From positions 1 through 64,000 of the forward strand of contig CAYNJT010000010.1 of the NCBI GenBank assembly GCA_964397625.1: DNA of 64,000 nucleotides, given 5' to 3'. Every line of letters begins with the position of its first letter. Position 1 is the stretch's first letter. The DNA comes from Leptolinea sp964397625 (lineage in GTDB: Bacteria; Chloroflexota; Anaerolineae; Anaerolineales; Anaerolineaceae). Of this stretch, positions 41,760-49,304 are shown in pieces. Below the pieces are notes generated by a model, which worked only from the letters and a program-made list of their open reading frames with translations, searched no databases and had not been told where the DNA came from. Made by a program: the position numbers and the translations under genes.

Positions 41760-42548
41760 TTATCCGTACCGCCCGGTGATGTAATCTTCCGTCCGCTTAT
41801 CCTGCGGATTCGTGAAGATGTGACTGGTTTCACCGTATTCTACCATGACCCCGGCACGGTCCGGGTCCATGGTGAAAAACGCTGTGTAATCCGAAGCGCG
41901 CGCGGCTTGTTGCATGTTATGTGTGACGATAATGATGGTATAGTCGCGCGACAATTCGCGCATTAAGTCTTCGATTTTCAATGTGGCGATCGGATCCAAC
42001 GCGGAACACGGTTCATCCATCAGGATGATATCCGGTTTGACCGCCAACGCGCGGGCAATGCACAGTCGCTGCTGTTGTCCGCCGGAAAGTGACAACCCTG
42101 ACTTTTTTAAATGGTCTTTCACTTCATCCCATAGCGCGGCCTGGCGCAACGCCTGCTCGACCGGTTCGCTCAAATCGCCTTTCATTCCATTGATCTTTAA
42201 TCCCCAGGCCACATTGTCAAAAATAGATTTAGGGAATGGATTGGGTTTCTGAAAAACCATACCAATTTTTTGCCGGACCTGTACGGGGTCAACGTTATCG
42301 GCATAAATATTGTGCCCATGAAACGTGATCTCCCCGGTAACGTGGCAGGAGGGAATAAAATCGTTCATCCGGTTGAAAGAACGAAGGACCGTGCTTTTCC
42401 CGCAGCCAGATGGTCCGATGATGGCCGTGATTTTATTGGGAATAATCCGCATATCCACATTTTTCACGGCGCGAAAAGTACCATAATAAATACACAGGTC
42501 TTTTGTACTGATAATGGGTTGTGTCTTTTCAGTTTGATGATCCGTCAT
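41760..42548 (-). CDS. pstB: Phosphate ABC transporter ATP-binding protein PstB
   Basis: ATPase of the high-affinity phosphate importer. Walker A (GPSGCGKST), the Q-loop (GMVFQKPNPFPKSIFDNV), the signature LSGGQQQRLCIARALA, Walker B (IILMDEP) and the switch His (IVTHNMQQA) are all intact. The KPNPFP segment is specific to PstB. Length is 262. It overlaps the pstA stop by four bases. Confidence 0.97.
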   Translation of the reverse strand: MTDHQTEKTQPIISTKDLCIYYGTFRAVKNVDMRIIPNKITAIIGPSGCGKSTVLRSFNRMNDFIPSCHVTGEITFHGHNIYADNVDPVQVRQKIGMVFQKPNPFPKSIFDNVAWGLKINGMKGDLSEPVEQALRQAALWDEVKDHLKKSGLSLSGGQQQRLCIARALAVKPDIILMDEPCSALDPIATLKIEDLMRELSRDYTIIIVTHNMQQAARASDYTAFFTMDPDRAGVMVEYGETSHIFTNPQDKRTEDYITGRYG

Positions 42549-43495
42549 GAAATCCGCCTGGTAAAGCGATTGCGCATAAGAATGGCAAACGCATTTAGGG
42601 ATAGAAGTAGAACTAATAATACCAGAATGGCAGCCGCGGCGATATTTCGAAATTCATCCTGGGGGCGGGTCGTCCAGTTATAGATCTGGATTGGCAGCGC
42701 CGTGAAACGGGAAAACAGACCGCTCGGGTCGCGGTTAATAAAGGATGAAGCACCCACCAAAATCAATGGAGCAGTTTCACCTATCGCTCGGGAAACAGCC
42801 AGAATAGTGCCAGTCAAAATTCCCGGCAGGGCTGAAGGCAACACATGATGCCAGATGGTCTGCCATTGGGTCGCTCCCAGACCATAACTGGCTTCGCGCA
42901 ACGATTTAGGCACTGCTCGTATAGCTTCCTGAGCATTGATAATCAATATAGGCAGGATCAGTAAAGCCATGGTCAGGCCTGCCGAAAGTATTGTTCGGCC
43001 GCTGGTCTCTCCGCTCCCCATGAATCCACCGCCGGTAAAGAACCCCAGTCCACGAACAAAGATGGCCAATCCAAGAATACCGTAAATTATGGAAGGTACC
43101 CCGGCAAGATTATCAATGTTGGTTTGAATAATTCGATTGATCCGATTCGTTCCAGCGTACTCTTCAAGGTAAATGGCAGCTCCAACCCCGATGGGGAATG
43201 CCGTCATGATCGTTATTACAATTATCCATAATGAGCCTAAGATGGCAGTACGCACTCCGGCCAGTTCAGGCGTGGCAGACATGCTGCGGCTGATAAAATC
43301 CGTATTTAACCAGGAACGAAAAACAACCTGCGATCCTGGATATTTTTCAGCTGCTTCAGCCATAATCTTGTCGCGATGCAGCAGTGATACATCGAGATGG
43401 TAGCTATCTTTCACTGTTGGTTTTATGATTTCGGCCGTCACCAGCTCTAGCAGTTCTTCATGGCTTCTGGCCATGAATGGCATCTGGCGGTCTAT
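42545..43495 (-). CDS. pstA: Phosphate ABC transporter permease PstA, 5' end lost in gap
   Basis: Permease subunit of the phosphate importer. The visible 316 residues include the binding-protein-dependent transport fold with LEEYAGTNRINRIIQTNIDNLAGVPSIIYG-type core motifs and the EAA loop SLREASYGLGATQWQTIWHHVLP. The N-terminus and start codon are hidden by the 100-N gap at 43496-43595. Before the permease core there is a long polar segment (about 70 residues, RSHEELLELVTAE to VVFRSWLNTDFI), so the loop between the first and second helices is larger than in Escherichia coli PstA. It is not fused to PstC; the apparent continuity across the Ns has no meaning. Confidence 0.92.
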   Translation of the reverse strand: MDRQMPFMARSHEELLELVTAEIIKPTVKDSYHLDVSLLHRDKIMAEAAEKYPGSQVVFRSWLNTDFISRSMSATPELAGVRTAILGSLWIIVITIMTAFPIGVGAAIYLEEYAGTNRINRIIQTNIDNLAGVPSIIYGILGLAIFVRGLGFFTGGGFMGSGETSGRTILSAGLTMALLILPILIINAQEAIRAVPKSLREASYGLGATQWQTIWHHVLPSALPGILTGTILAVSRAIGETAPLILVGASSFINRDPSGLFSRFTALPIQIYNWTTRPQDEFRNIAAAAILVLLVLLLSLNAFAILMRNRFTRRIS

Positions 43496-43595
43496 NNNNN
43501 NNNNNNNNNNNNNNNNNNNNNNNNNNNNNNNNNNNNNNNNNNNNNNNNNNNNNNNNNNNNNNNNNNNNNNNNNNNNNNNNNNNNNNNNNNNNNNN
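43496..43595. other. Assembly gap (100 N) between pstC and pstA
   Basis: Exactly 100 N, the conventional filler for a gap of unknown size. The end of pstC, the intergenic junction and the start of pstA are missing. Confidence 0.97.
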
Positions 43596-44455
43596 TCAGG
43601 GGTGTCATAACCCACATCTCCACCGCTGATCCGGGCAATGTAGCCCGTCATGGTTTCGGCTGCTTTGAATGGATTAAAGGTGAAGTTCGACCCGGAACCT
43701 GCGGCGATTGCCACGATCATTGTTTCACCGATGGCCCGAGAAACCGCAACAATGAAGGCAGCAATAATTCCAGATAACGCGGCAGGAACGACAATCTGAA
43801 CAGCCGTTTCAAGGCGGGTGCTGCCCAATCCGTAGGCAGCCTCTCGCAATGAACGGGGAACAGCCGATAAGGCATCTTCACTCATAGAGCTAACCAATGG
43901 GAGGATCATGATACCCATAACCAATCCGGCTGAAAGCGTATTATAAATTTCCACGTTCTGTTCGCCGAATATCCCGCGTAAAACGGGAGTCATAAAGGTA
44001 AGGGCAAAGTAGCCATACACGACGGTTGGGACGCCAGCCAGTATTTCCAGTATGGGTTTCAGAATACTGCGGGCTCTAGTTGTGGCGTATTCGCTAAGGA
44101 AAATCGCAGCGGAAAGCCCTATAGGGAGGGCGACCAGCATGGCAATAAACGTAGTTAAAACTGTGGATGTTGCCAGCGGTAATATACCGAATTCACCGAT
44201 GGAAGGCTGCCAGCGGGTATTTGTGAAAAACTCCCACAGACTAACATCCGGATTGGAAAAGAACAATAGTGATTCTTTTCCGAGTTCAAACACGATGCCA
44301 ATGGTTGTAAGTATGGATACAAAACCACAAAAGAAAAGAAAACCCTGGATAAATGTTTCATTCCATCGATTTCTTTTCTTCAAAAAATCGGGAACGTCTG
44401 TTTGGGAGTTTACTTTACTCAAAGTCAGTGGTTGGTTCATGGTCTGTTCTTGCAT
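43596..44455 (-). CDS. pstC: Phosphate ABC transporter permease PstC, 3' end lost in gap
   Basis: Permease partner of PstA. The visible 286 residues carry a hydrophobic first helix (GFLFFCGFVSILTTIGIVF), the WQPSIGEFGILPLATSTVL segment, the core LKPILEILAGVPTVVYGYFAL and the EAA loop SLREAAYGLGSTRLETAVQIVVP. The last helix and stop codon are in the gap. The ATG at 44455 and another five codons later (44440) are both possible; neither has a good ribosome-binding site. It lies 93 bases downstream of pstS, beyond a hairpin. Confidence 0.93.
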
Positions 44456-44478
44456 TTGGGTACCATTTTTATAGATTT

Positions 44479-44508
44479 GGACTGGCCTGTGTTTTCACAG
44501 ACCAGTCC
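44479..44508 (-). promoter_or_regulatory. Stable hairpin between pstS and pstC
   Basis: A 13-position stem with a single mismatch (GGACTGG, C/A mismatch, CTGTG closing a TTTT loop) lies 40 bases after the pstS stop. No T-run follows on the minus strand, so it is more likely a processing or stabilising element, or a partial terminator, giving more PstS than PstCAB. Confidence 0.6.
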
Positions 44509-44548
44509 GGGCGACATGTCAATTTGTGATAAGTACCTGTTTCAACTT

Positions 44549-45577
44549 TTATTTGGTTGCGTCAAGGAAAGCCTGTTTGGCTTCGTTGAGGGCTGCGGCA
44601 CTGGCCGGGAAGTAACCGACTTTTTCGATGACTTTGTCTACATTGGTCAGGTAATAATTGATGAACGCGGCAACCTGGGGTTTGGCTTTCATGATACCGG
44701 CATCAGAGTAGATAAACAGCGGGCGGGACAGAAGGTATTTTCCGGATTCAGCCGTCTCGAAGCTGGGAGCGATGTCGTTGATGGAAACCGCGTTCAGGCG
44801 ATCCTGCTGCTGTTGGTAGTAGGCAAACCCGAAGTAACCAATGGCGTACTGGTCGCCTTCCACACCCTGCACGAGAACATTGTCATCTTCACTGGCCTGG
44901 GCGTTTTTGGCATTCAGAAGCAATTTCTTGGCTTCGTCCAGCGTTTTCAGTTTCAGGGGTTTCTGGATGACAACTTCGGCGAAGAAATCGAATGTACCGC
45001 TGTCAGTGCCGGGGGTGAAGCGTTTGATCGGCTGGGCAGGCCATTTCGGATTCACATCCGACCATTTTTCTGCAGTGGTGAAAATTTTGCCAAGTTCTTC
45101 GGTGGTAACATTCTTCAGGAAATCATTTTTCTTGTTGATCACAATGGTGATGGCATCGGTTCCAACACGGAAAGCTACGGGCTTGCGGGCAGGATTCAGT
45201 TTGCCACAATTCGCGACTTCCTCATCTTTGATCTTGCGGCTGGCATTGGCGATATCGGTTTCGCCGGTCTTGCAAAAACGTTCAAAACCGCCACCGGATC
45301 CGATGATGTCGTTCTTGATCTCTCCGGTGAAACCATCCTGAACAAAGAGTTCCTGGATCGCTTCAGACAGAGGGCCAACCGTGGAAGAACCCGCGGAATA
45401 AATGTCGCCTTTCAAGGTGGAAGGATCAACTTCAGGCAGCTCGATTTCTTTTACATCAGCTTTCGCGGGCTCTGGGGTGGCCGTCGCGTCAAAACTATGG
45501 GCAGCCGGCATGAAACCAGAAAGGAACATACTGCTGGCCGCTAAAACAGAAACAAAAATCATTAATTTGGAACGCAT
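44549..45577 (-). CDS. pstS: Phosphate-binding protein PstS
   Basis: Extracytoplasmic phosphate receptor of the Pst importer. The 342-residue product has a signal peptide (MRSKLMIFVSVLAASSMFLSG), a short Thr/Pro/Glu linker, and the binding core with YSAGSSTVGPLSEAI, GSGGGFERFCKTGETDIANASR and RFTPGTDSGTFDFF, which hold the phosphate ligands. No lipobox cysteine is seen at the signal end, so anchoring is uncertain. AAGGAG lies six bases before the ATG. The upstream region has a PHO-box-like array and an extended -10 promoter. Confidence 0.96.
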   Translation of the reverse strand: MRSKLMIFVSVLAASSMFLSGFMPAAHSFDATATPEPAKADVKEIELPEVDPSTLKGDIYSAGSSTVGPLSEAIQELFVQDGFTGEIKNDIIGSGGGFERFCKTGETDIANASRKIKDEEVANCGKLNPARKPVAFRVGTDAITIVINKKNDFLKNVTTEELGKIFTTAEKWSDVNPKWPAQPIKRFTPGTDSGTFDFFAEVVIQKPLKLKTLDEAKKLLLNAKNAQASEDDNVLVQGVEGDQYAIGYFGFAYYQQQQDRLNAVSINDIAPSFETAESGKYLLSRPLFIYSDAGIMKAKPQVAAFINYYLTNVDKVIEKVGYFPASAAALNEAKQAFLDATK

Positions 45578-45609
45578 TCTTCACTCCTTTGAATTTTTTC
45601 GTTGGCTTC

Positions 45610-45664
45610 ATAGTACCAACCGAAGTTTAAGGAGTAAGGAAGGCAATGTTAACAAAAGACTAAG
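45610..45664 (-). promoter_or_regulatory. PHO-box-like 11-bp repeat array and promoter of pstS
   Basis: On the minus strand four consecutive 11-bp units read CTTAGTCTTTT (45654-45664), GTTAACATTGC (45643-45653), CTTCCTTACTC (45632-45642) and CTTAAACTTCG (45621-45631). The array ends two bases before an extended -10, TGGTACTAT (45610-45618), so its last units occupy the -35 position. This period and placement match PhoB/PhoP sites in other bacteria; assignment to the PhoB encoded at 47369-48085 is inference. Confidence 0.62.
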
Positions 45665-45684
45665 AAGAAGTAAGCTTCTTTTAA

Positions 45685-45717
45685 TAAATAGACTGGATGA
45701 TTTTGCGCCATCCAGTC
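45685..45717 (-). terminator. Terminator of the phoBR transcript
   Basis: A 9-bp perfect stem GACTGGATG/CATCCAGTC (45691-45717) with a nine-base loop begins 25 bases after the phoR stop and is followed on the minus strand by TATTTATTAAAAG. It separates phoR from the pstS promoter. Confidence 0.7.
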
Positions 45718-45741
45718 CAATCAGTTTCCCAACGACAAATT

Positions 45742-47364
45742 TTAGGCGGTTGGCAGTAGAAAATATACCGTCGTACCCTGGTTGACTTCGCTCTCAGCCC
45801 AAATGCGTCCACCGTGCGCTTCCACGAGGTGCCGCGCGATGGAAAGCCCCAGGCCGGTGCCCCCACCCGATCGAGCTTTATCGGCTTTATAAAATCGTTC
45901 AAAAATCCGCGGCAGCGATTCCGGGTCAATCCCCACACCGGTATCCCGAACGAAAAAGACAATACCATTATCCTGNNNNNNNNNNNNNNNNNNNNNNNNN
46001 NNNNNNNNNNNNNNNNNNNNNNNNNNNNNNNNNNNNNNNNNNNNNNNNNNNNNNNNNNNNNNNNNNNNNNNNNNNCGCCCAGATTCGATGCGGGATAATT
46101 CCAACAACTCTTCCACCATCTGGGTCAATGAATCGATTTCAATATCCATACGACCAAGGAAACGCTGGGCGGCGGGAGGGTCATCGATCGCGCCCTCTCG
46201 TAACGTCTCGGTCAGGGCTTTCATGGATGCCAATGGCGTGCGCAATTCATGCGACACGTTTGAAACGAAGTCGCGGCGCAGAGATTCCAGTTTTCGGATA
46301 CGGGTCAGGTCTTGCAAGATCAACAGTACCGCCCCCGGAAGGCCTGAATCCATCAGTGTTGCCCCGGCCTGCACAAATATCTTTTCGAGGCTAATCTCAT
46401 AACTGGCAGTTTGCGGTTCGCCGGTTTCCCGGCAGCGCTGCCATAGTTCCACCAATTGGTGATGACGCACCACCTCGACCAGTGTTTTCCCCAGGGCTTC
46501 TTCCGTTGTGGTTTTGAACATGCGCTCCGCGGCAGGGTTGATCAGTTGAACTGTCCCATCTTCACCGGCGATCAGGATGCCATCCGCCATATTGTTCAGC
46601 ACAGCGGCAAGTTTGGTCCTCTCCCCAGTCAATTCGTCAATCCGGGATTGTAATTGGGTGCTCATACTGTGAAATGCCAGATTCAACCGTGTTATCTCAT
46701 CCGTTTCTTCAAGCCCGGTTACTTTTACTTCCGGGATGGTGCTCAGGTCTTGAACCGAACGTGACAGACGGCGCACTGGAAGCGTCGTCCAATTGGCGAT
46801 GAGGAATGTGAGCAAAATTGCCAGCAATGTGGCAATGGCTGTAGCCACGAGGATGGCGCGATTCAACGACCACACACTACTTTCCACTTCGGTCAGTGGT
46901 GTTGAAAGCCGGGCAACACCCAACACCTTGCCATCCTTCCATACCGGAACAGCCGTGTACAGGTATGGCACTCCCAGAGTACTTGAAATTCGGGTGGCCG
47001 AAGCTTCTTCTCCACGCAGCGCAGCCTGTACTTCTGGTCGCTGAAGATGATTTTCCATCTCCGCAGGATTTGTCTGCGACTCACCTATAACCGTCCCATC
47101 AGCCAGAATTATGGTCACTCGTGAATTCAGGAGTTGGGCGTCATGGGTGGCTATTTCTTCCATAGCCTGGGGAGAGGCATCTTCCACTAGTTGATGAGTG
47201 ATGTCGGCGGAAAGTCCCCGGGTTTCACCAAGCAGGCGGGTTTTCAAATTCTCTGTGTAAGTGTTGCGTAATGAGTAGGAGACAGCCAGGCTCAACCCAC
47301 CCATCACGATCAGGGTGAGGATGATATAAGGCAGCGCAAACCGGGTGATTAATGATTTCCGCAT
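45742..47364 (-). CDS. phoR: Phosphate-sensing histidine kinase PhoR-like, interrupted by an assembly gap
   Basis: Membrane sensor kinase of the phosphate regulon. Order of domains: membrane helix (about 10-30), extracytoplasmic sensor (about 35-165), second helix (about 166-190), HAMP, PAS (about 255-360), HisKA with FVSNVSHELRTPLASMKAL (His in SHELR), then an HATPase whose N-terminal part is in the 100-N gap; DTGVGI, FERFYKAD and GTGLGLSIARHLVEAHGG are present after it. The large outer sensor domain is bigger than that of Escherichia coli PhoR and like Gram-positive PhoR. The ATG at 47364 has GAGGGA nine bases upstream; a TTG at 47379 is the alternative. It follows phoB with four bases between. 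Confidence 0.92.
   Translation of the reverse strand: MRKSLITRFALPYIILTLIVMGGLSLAVSYSLRNTYTENLKTRLLGETRGLSADITHQLVEDASPQAMEEIATHDAQLLNSRVTIILADGTVIGESQTNPAEMENHLQRPEVQAALRGEEASATRISSTLGVPYLYTAVPVWKDGKVLGVARLSTPLTEVESSVWSLNRAILVATAIATLLAILLTFLIANWTTLPVRRLSRSVQDLSTIPEVKVTGLEETDEITRLNLAFHSMSTQLQSRIDELTGERTKLAAVLNNMADGILIAGEDGTVQLINPAAERMFKTTTEEALGKTLVEVVRHHQLVELWQRCRETGEPQTASYEISLEKIFVQAGATLMDSGLPGAVLLILQDLTRIRKLESLRRDFVSNVSHELRTPLASMKALTETLREGAIDDPPAAQRFLGRMDIEIDSLTQMVEELLELSRIESGXXXXXXXXXXXXXXXXXXXXXXXXXXXXXXXXXXQDNGIVFFVRDTGVGIDPESLPRIFERFYKADKARSGGGTGLGLSIARHLVEAHGGRIWAESEVNQGTTVYFLLPTA
45976..46075. other. Assembly gap (100 N) inside phoR
   Basis: Exactly 100 N. It hides the region between the phospho-acceptor domain and the G1 box of the ATPase domain, including the N-box. 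The true length is unknown. Confidence 0.97.
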
Positions 47365-47368
47365 CAGG

Positions 47369-48085
47369 TTATCCCTCAAACCGGTAACCGGCGCCGCGTA
47401 CCGTCACAATACGTTCGGGCGCGGCCGGATCATTCTCTATTTTTTCTCTCAACCAGCGCATATGTACATCCACTGTTCGGCTGTCTCCAATGAAATCCCA
47501 CCCCCACACCTTTTCCAGTATCATCTCGCGGGTAAGCACCTGTCCGCGGTGCATGGCCAGATAATGCAGCAGTTCATATTCCTTGGGTTTTAAAGCCAGT
47601 GGTTTTTTATTGAACAACACCTCCCGCCGAATTTCGTTAACCTCCAAATTACCGAAAGTCATCGTTCCGCCGACAGATGCTTCAGTCGTCATAGCGCGGG
47701 CTTCCGCATCTTCGCGTATTAATCGCACTCTTCGCAACATGGCTTTCACACGCGCGAGTAATTCCCGCATACTGAAAGGTTTGGTCAGATAATCATCGGC
47801 GCCAACTTCCAACCCAACCACGCGATCGATTTCATCGTCTCGAGCTGTTAGCATCACCACCGGTGTGTTCATCTCTTGACGAATCGTCCGGCAAACTTCA
47901 AATCCGTCCATCTCGGGCAGCATAATGTCAAGGAGGATCAGATCCGGCTTAATCTCCCGCGCAGATTTCAATGCCTGACCACCCGTTGACGCGGTATGCA
48001 CGGTATATCCCTGTTTCTTCAGGTTATACGCCAGGGTTTCCTGCAGAGAAATCTCATCTTCAACCACCAGTATTGTTTCTGCCAT
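47369..48085 (-). CDS. phoB: Phosphate regulon response regulator PhoB
   Basis: OmpR/PhoB-type transcription factor. Receiver residues are intact: acidic pair VVEDE, phospho-acceptor Asp in LILLDIMLPEMDG, Thr in VVMLTARDD and Lys in YLTKPFS. The winged-helix domain has LKPKEYELLHYLAMHRGQVLTREMILEKVWG and SRTVDVHMRWLREKIE, the DNA-recognition segment. Length (238) is typical. The gene overlaps the end of the upstream GT4 glycosyltransferase by 26 bases, so it may be expressed from the polysaccharide operon as well as from its own promoter. Confidence 0.94.
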   Translation of the reverse strand: MAETILVVEDEISLQETLAYNLKKQGYTVHTASTGGQALKSAREIKPDLILLDIMLPEMDGFEVCRTIRQEMNTPVVMLTARDDEIDRVVGLEVGADDYLTKPFSMRELLARVKAMLRRVRLIREDAEARAMTTEASVGGTMTFGNLEVNEIRREVLFNKKPLALKPKEYELLHYLAMHRGQVLTREMILEKVWGWDFIGDSRTVDVHMRWLREKIENDPAAPERIVTVRGAGYRFEG

Positions 48086-49295
48086 GTTCCCTCCTTAGCT
48101 CTTCCATCAGATCCACCAGCGAATCGGTGATCACTTTCCGTGAATATTCCTTTTCAATAGTCTGTCTGCCATTCAATCCCATTTGATGACAGCGTTCAGG
48201 CGCATCAACTAACCTTACTGCAGCTGCAGCCAGTTCTTCCGCGTTGCCGGGTTGGCAAAAGACACCGGCGTCCGCCTTTTCAACCAGATCTCGGATGACG
48301 CCGTCAATACACAGGATTACCGGTTTGCCGGCGGCCATGGCGTCAAAGACCTTGTTGGGGTAGGTTGTTTTATACCATTCTAGTGGTTTGAGAATGGCAA
48401 GGCAAACCGTCGCCGCCGCGAACACATCTGCCATCTCGTTCTTGGTGACCGGCGGAAGGAAGTGCACATTCAGCAGACCAAATTCTTGTGATTGTTGGAT
48501 AAGATTCTCCTTTTCTTTCCCATCGCCAACAAAAACAAAAACGATATCCGGCCTGTTTTTCAGCAGGTTGGCAGCCTGCAATACCACACCGAGGTCATTC
48601 GATATGCCATGCGCGCCAGCATACAGGATGATGAACTTTCCCTTGAGACCCCAGGTTTCCCTGATCAAATCACCGCGGTTGGATGTAAACATGGCGACAT
48701 CAGCACCATTGGGGATCAAACGTACCGATCTCGCCCCCTGCTTTTTTACTGGTTCAATAAATCCTGGTGAGTTAACGATCACCTGATCCGCATGGGTGTA
48801 AAGAAACCGCTCCAGCCAACGTGACAGGGAAATGATGGTTGGATTTTTCAACACGCCAACCGCGATGGCAAATTCCGGCCACAGGTCGCGGACTTCAAAA
48901 AGAAAGATAGCGCCTTTGAGTCGTGCCGCCAACCAGGCGGTCACCCCCTGAAAAATAGGTGGTGATGTGCCCCACACAAAATCAACTTTCTTCACCGACA
49001 GGGCGGCAAAAAATGAAGAGATCATGAAACTCAGAAAGCTAAGGATCCGGTGGAAAAAACTGCGGTGAAGCGCCGGGTAGGTATAAGAGCGCAGAATGGT
49101 GATACCGTGTTCGTCCACCTGTCGGTCGATCCATTTCATTCTGCCGCCTGTCTTGCCGGTCAGGTAACTCACCGGGCTGGCAATGATGGTCACATCATGC
49201 CCTTTTTCGCGCATGTAGCAGGCTGTCTCATAATGCCGCGTGCCGCCGGCATCACCGAGGGATGAAAAAGCCTGATGGATGATCAGAATATGCAC
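48060..49295 (-). CDS. GT4-family (GT-B fold) glycosyltransferase
   Basis: Cytoplasmic retaining glycosyltransferase, WcaI/WbuB-like, which uses nucleotide-sugar donors for surface-polysaccharide assembly. The 411-residue product has the N-terminal acceptor-domain start GDAGGTRHYETACYMREKGHDV (Gly-rich loop) and the C-terminal donor site with LIPNGADVAMF, ILYAGAHG and the E-x7-E-like KTTYPNKVFDAMAAGKPVIL, in which Asp replaces the first Glu. It starts 10 bases after the heparinase-like gene ends and overlaps phoB. Sugar and acceptor are not predictable. Confidence 0.87.
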   Translation of the reverse strand: MHILIIHQAFSSLGDAGGTRHYETACYMREKGHDVTIIASPVSYLTGKTGGRMKWIDRQVDEHGITILRSYTYPALHRSFFHRILSFLSFMISSFFAALSVKKVDFVWGTSPPIFQGVTAWLAARLKGAIFLFEVRDLWPEFAIAVGVLKNPTIISLSRWLERFLYTHADQVIVNSPGFIEPVKKQGARSVRLIPNGADVAMFTSNRGDLIRETWGLKGKFIILYAGAHGISNDLGVVLQAANLLKNRPDIVFVFVGDGKEKENLIQQSQEFGLLNVHFLPPVTKNEMADVFAAATVCLAILKPLEWYKTTYPNKVFDAMAAGKPVILCIDGVIRDLVEKADAGVFCQPGNAEELAAAAVRLVDAPERCHQMGLNGRQTIEKEYSRKVITDSLVDLMEELRREHGRNNTGG

Positions 49296-49304
49296 GCAAA
49301 TATT

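Noticed and set aside
42545..44455. Apparent PstC-PstA fusion protein
   Set aside because: The frame only continues because 100 N are translated as unknown residues. The two halves are separate permeases with their own core motifs, so they are listed as two partial genes.
44402..45544. Long plus-strand reading frame (380 codons) opposite pstS
   Set aside because: It lies wholly antisense to pstS, which has clear family motifs, a signal peptide and a ribosome-binding site. The antisense product shows no recognisable motif.
45665..45682. AGAAG-TAAG-CTTCT hairpin as a terminator
   Set aside because: The stem is only five A/T-rich pairs; the nine-pair hairpin at 45691-45717 is a better phoR terminator.
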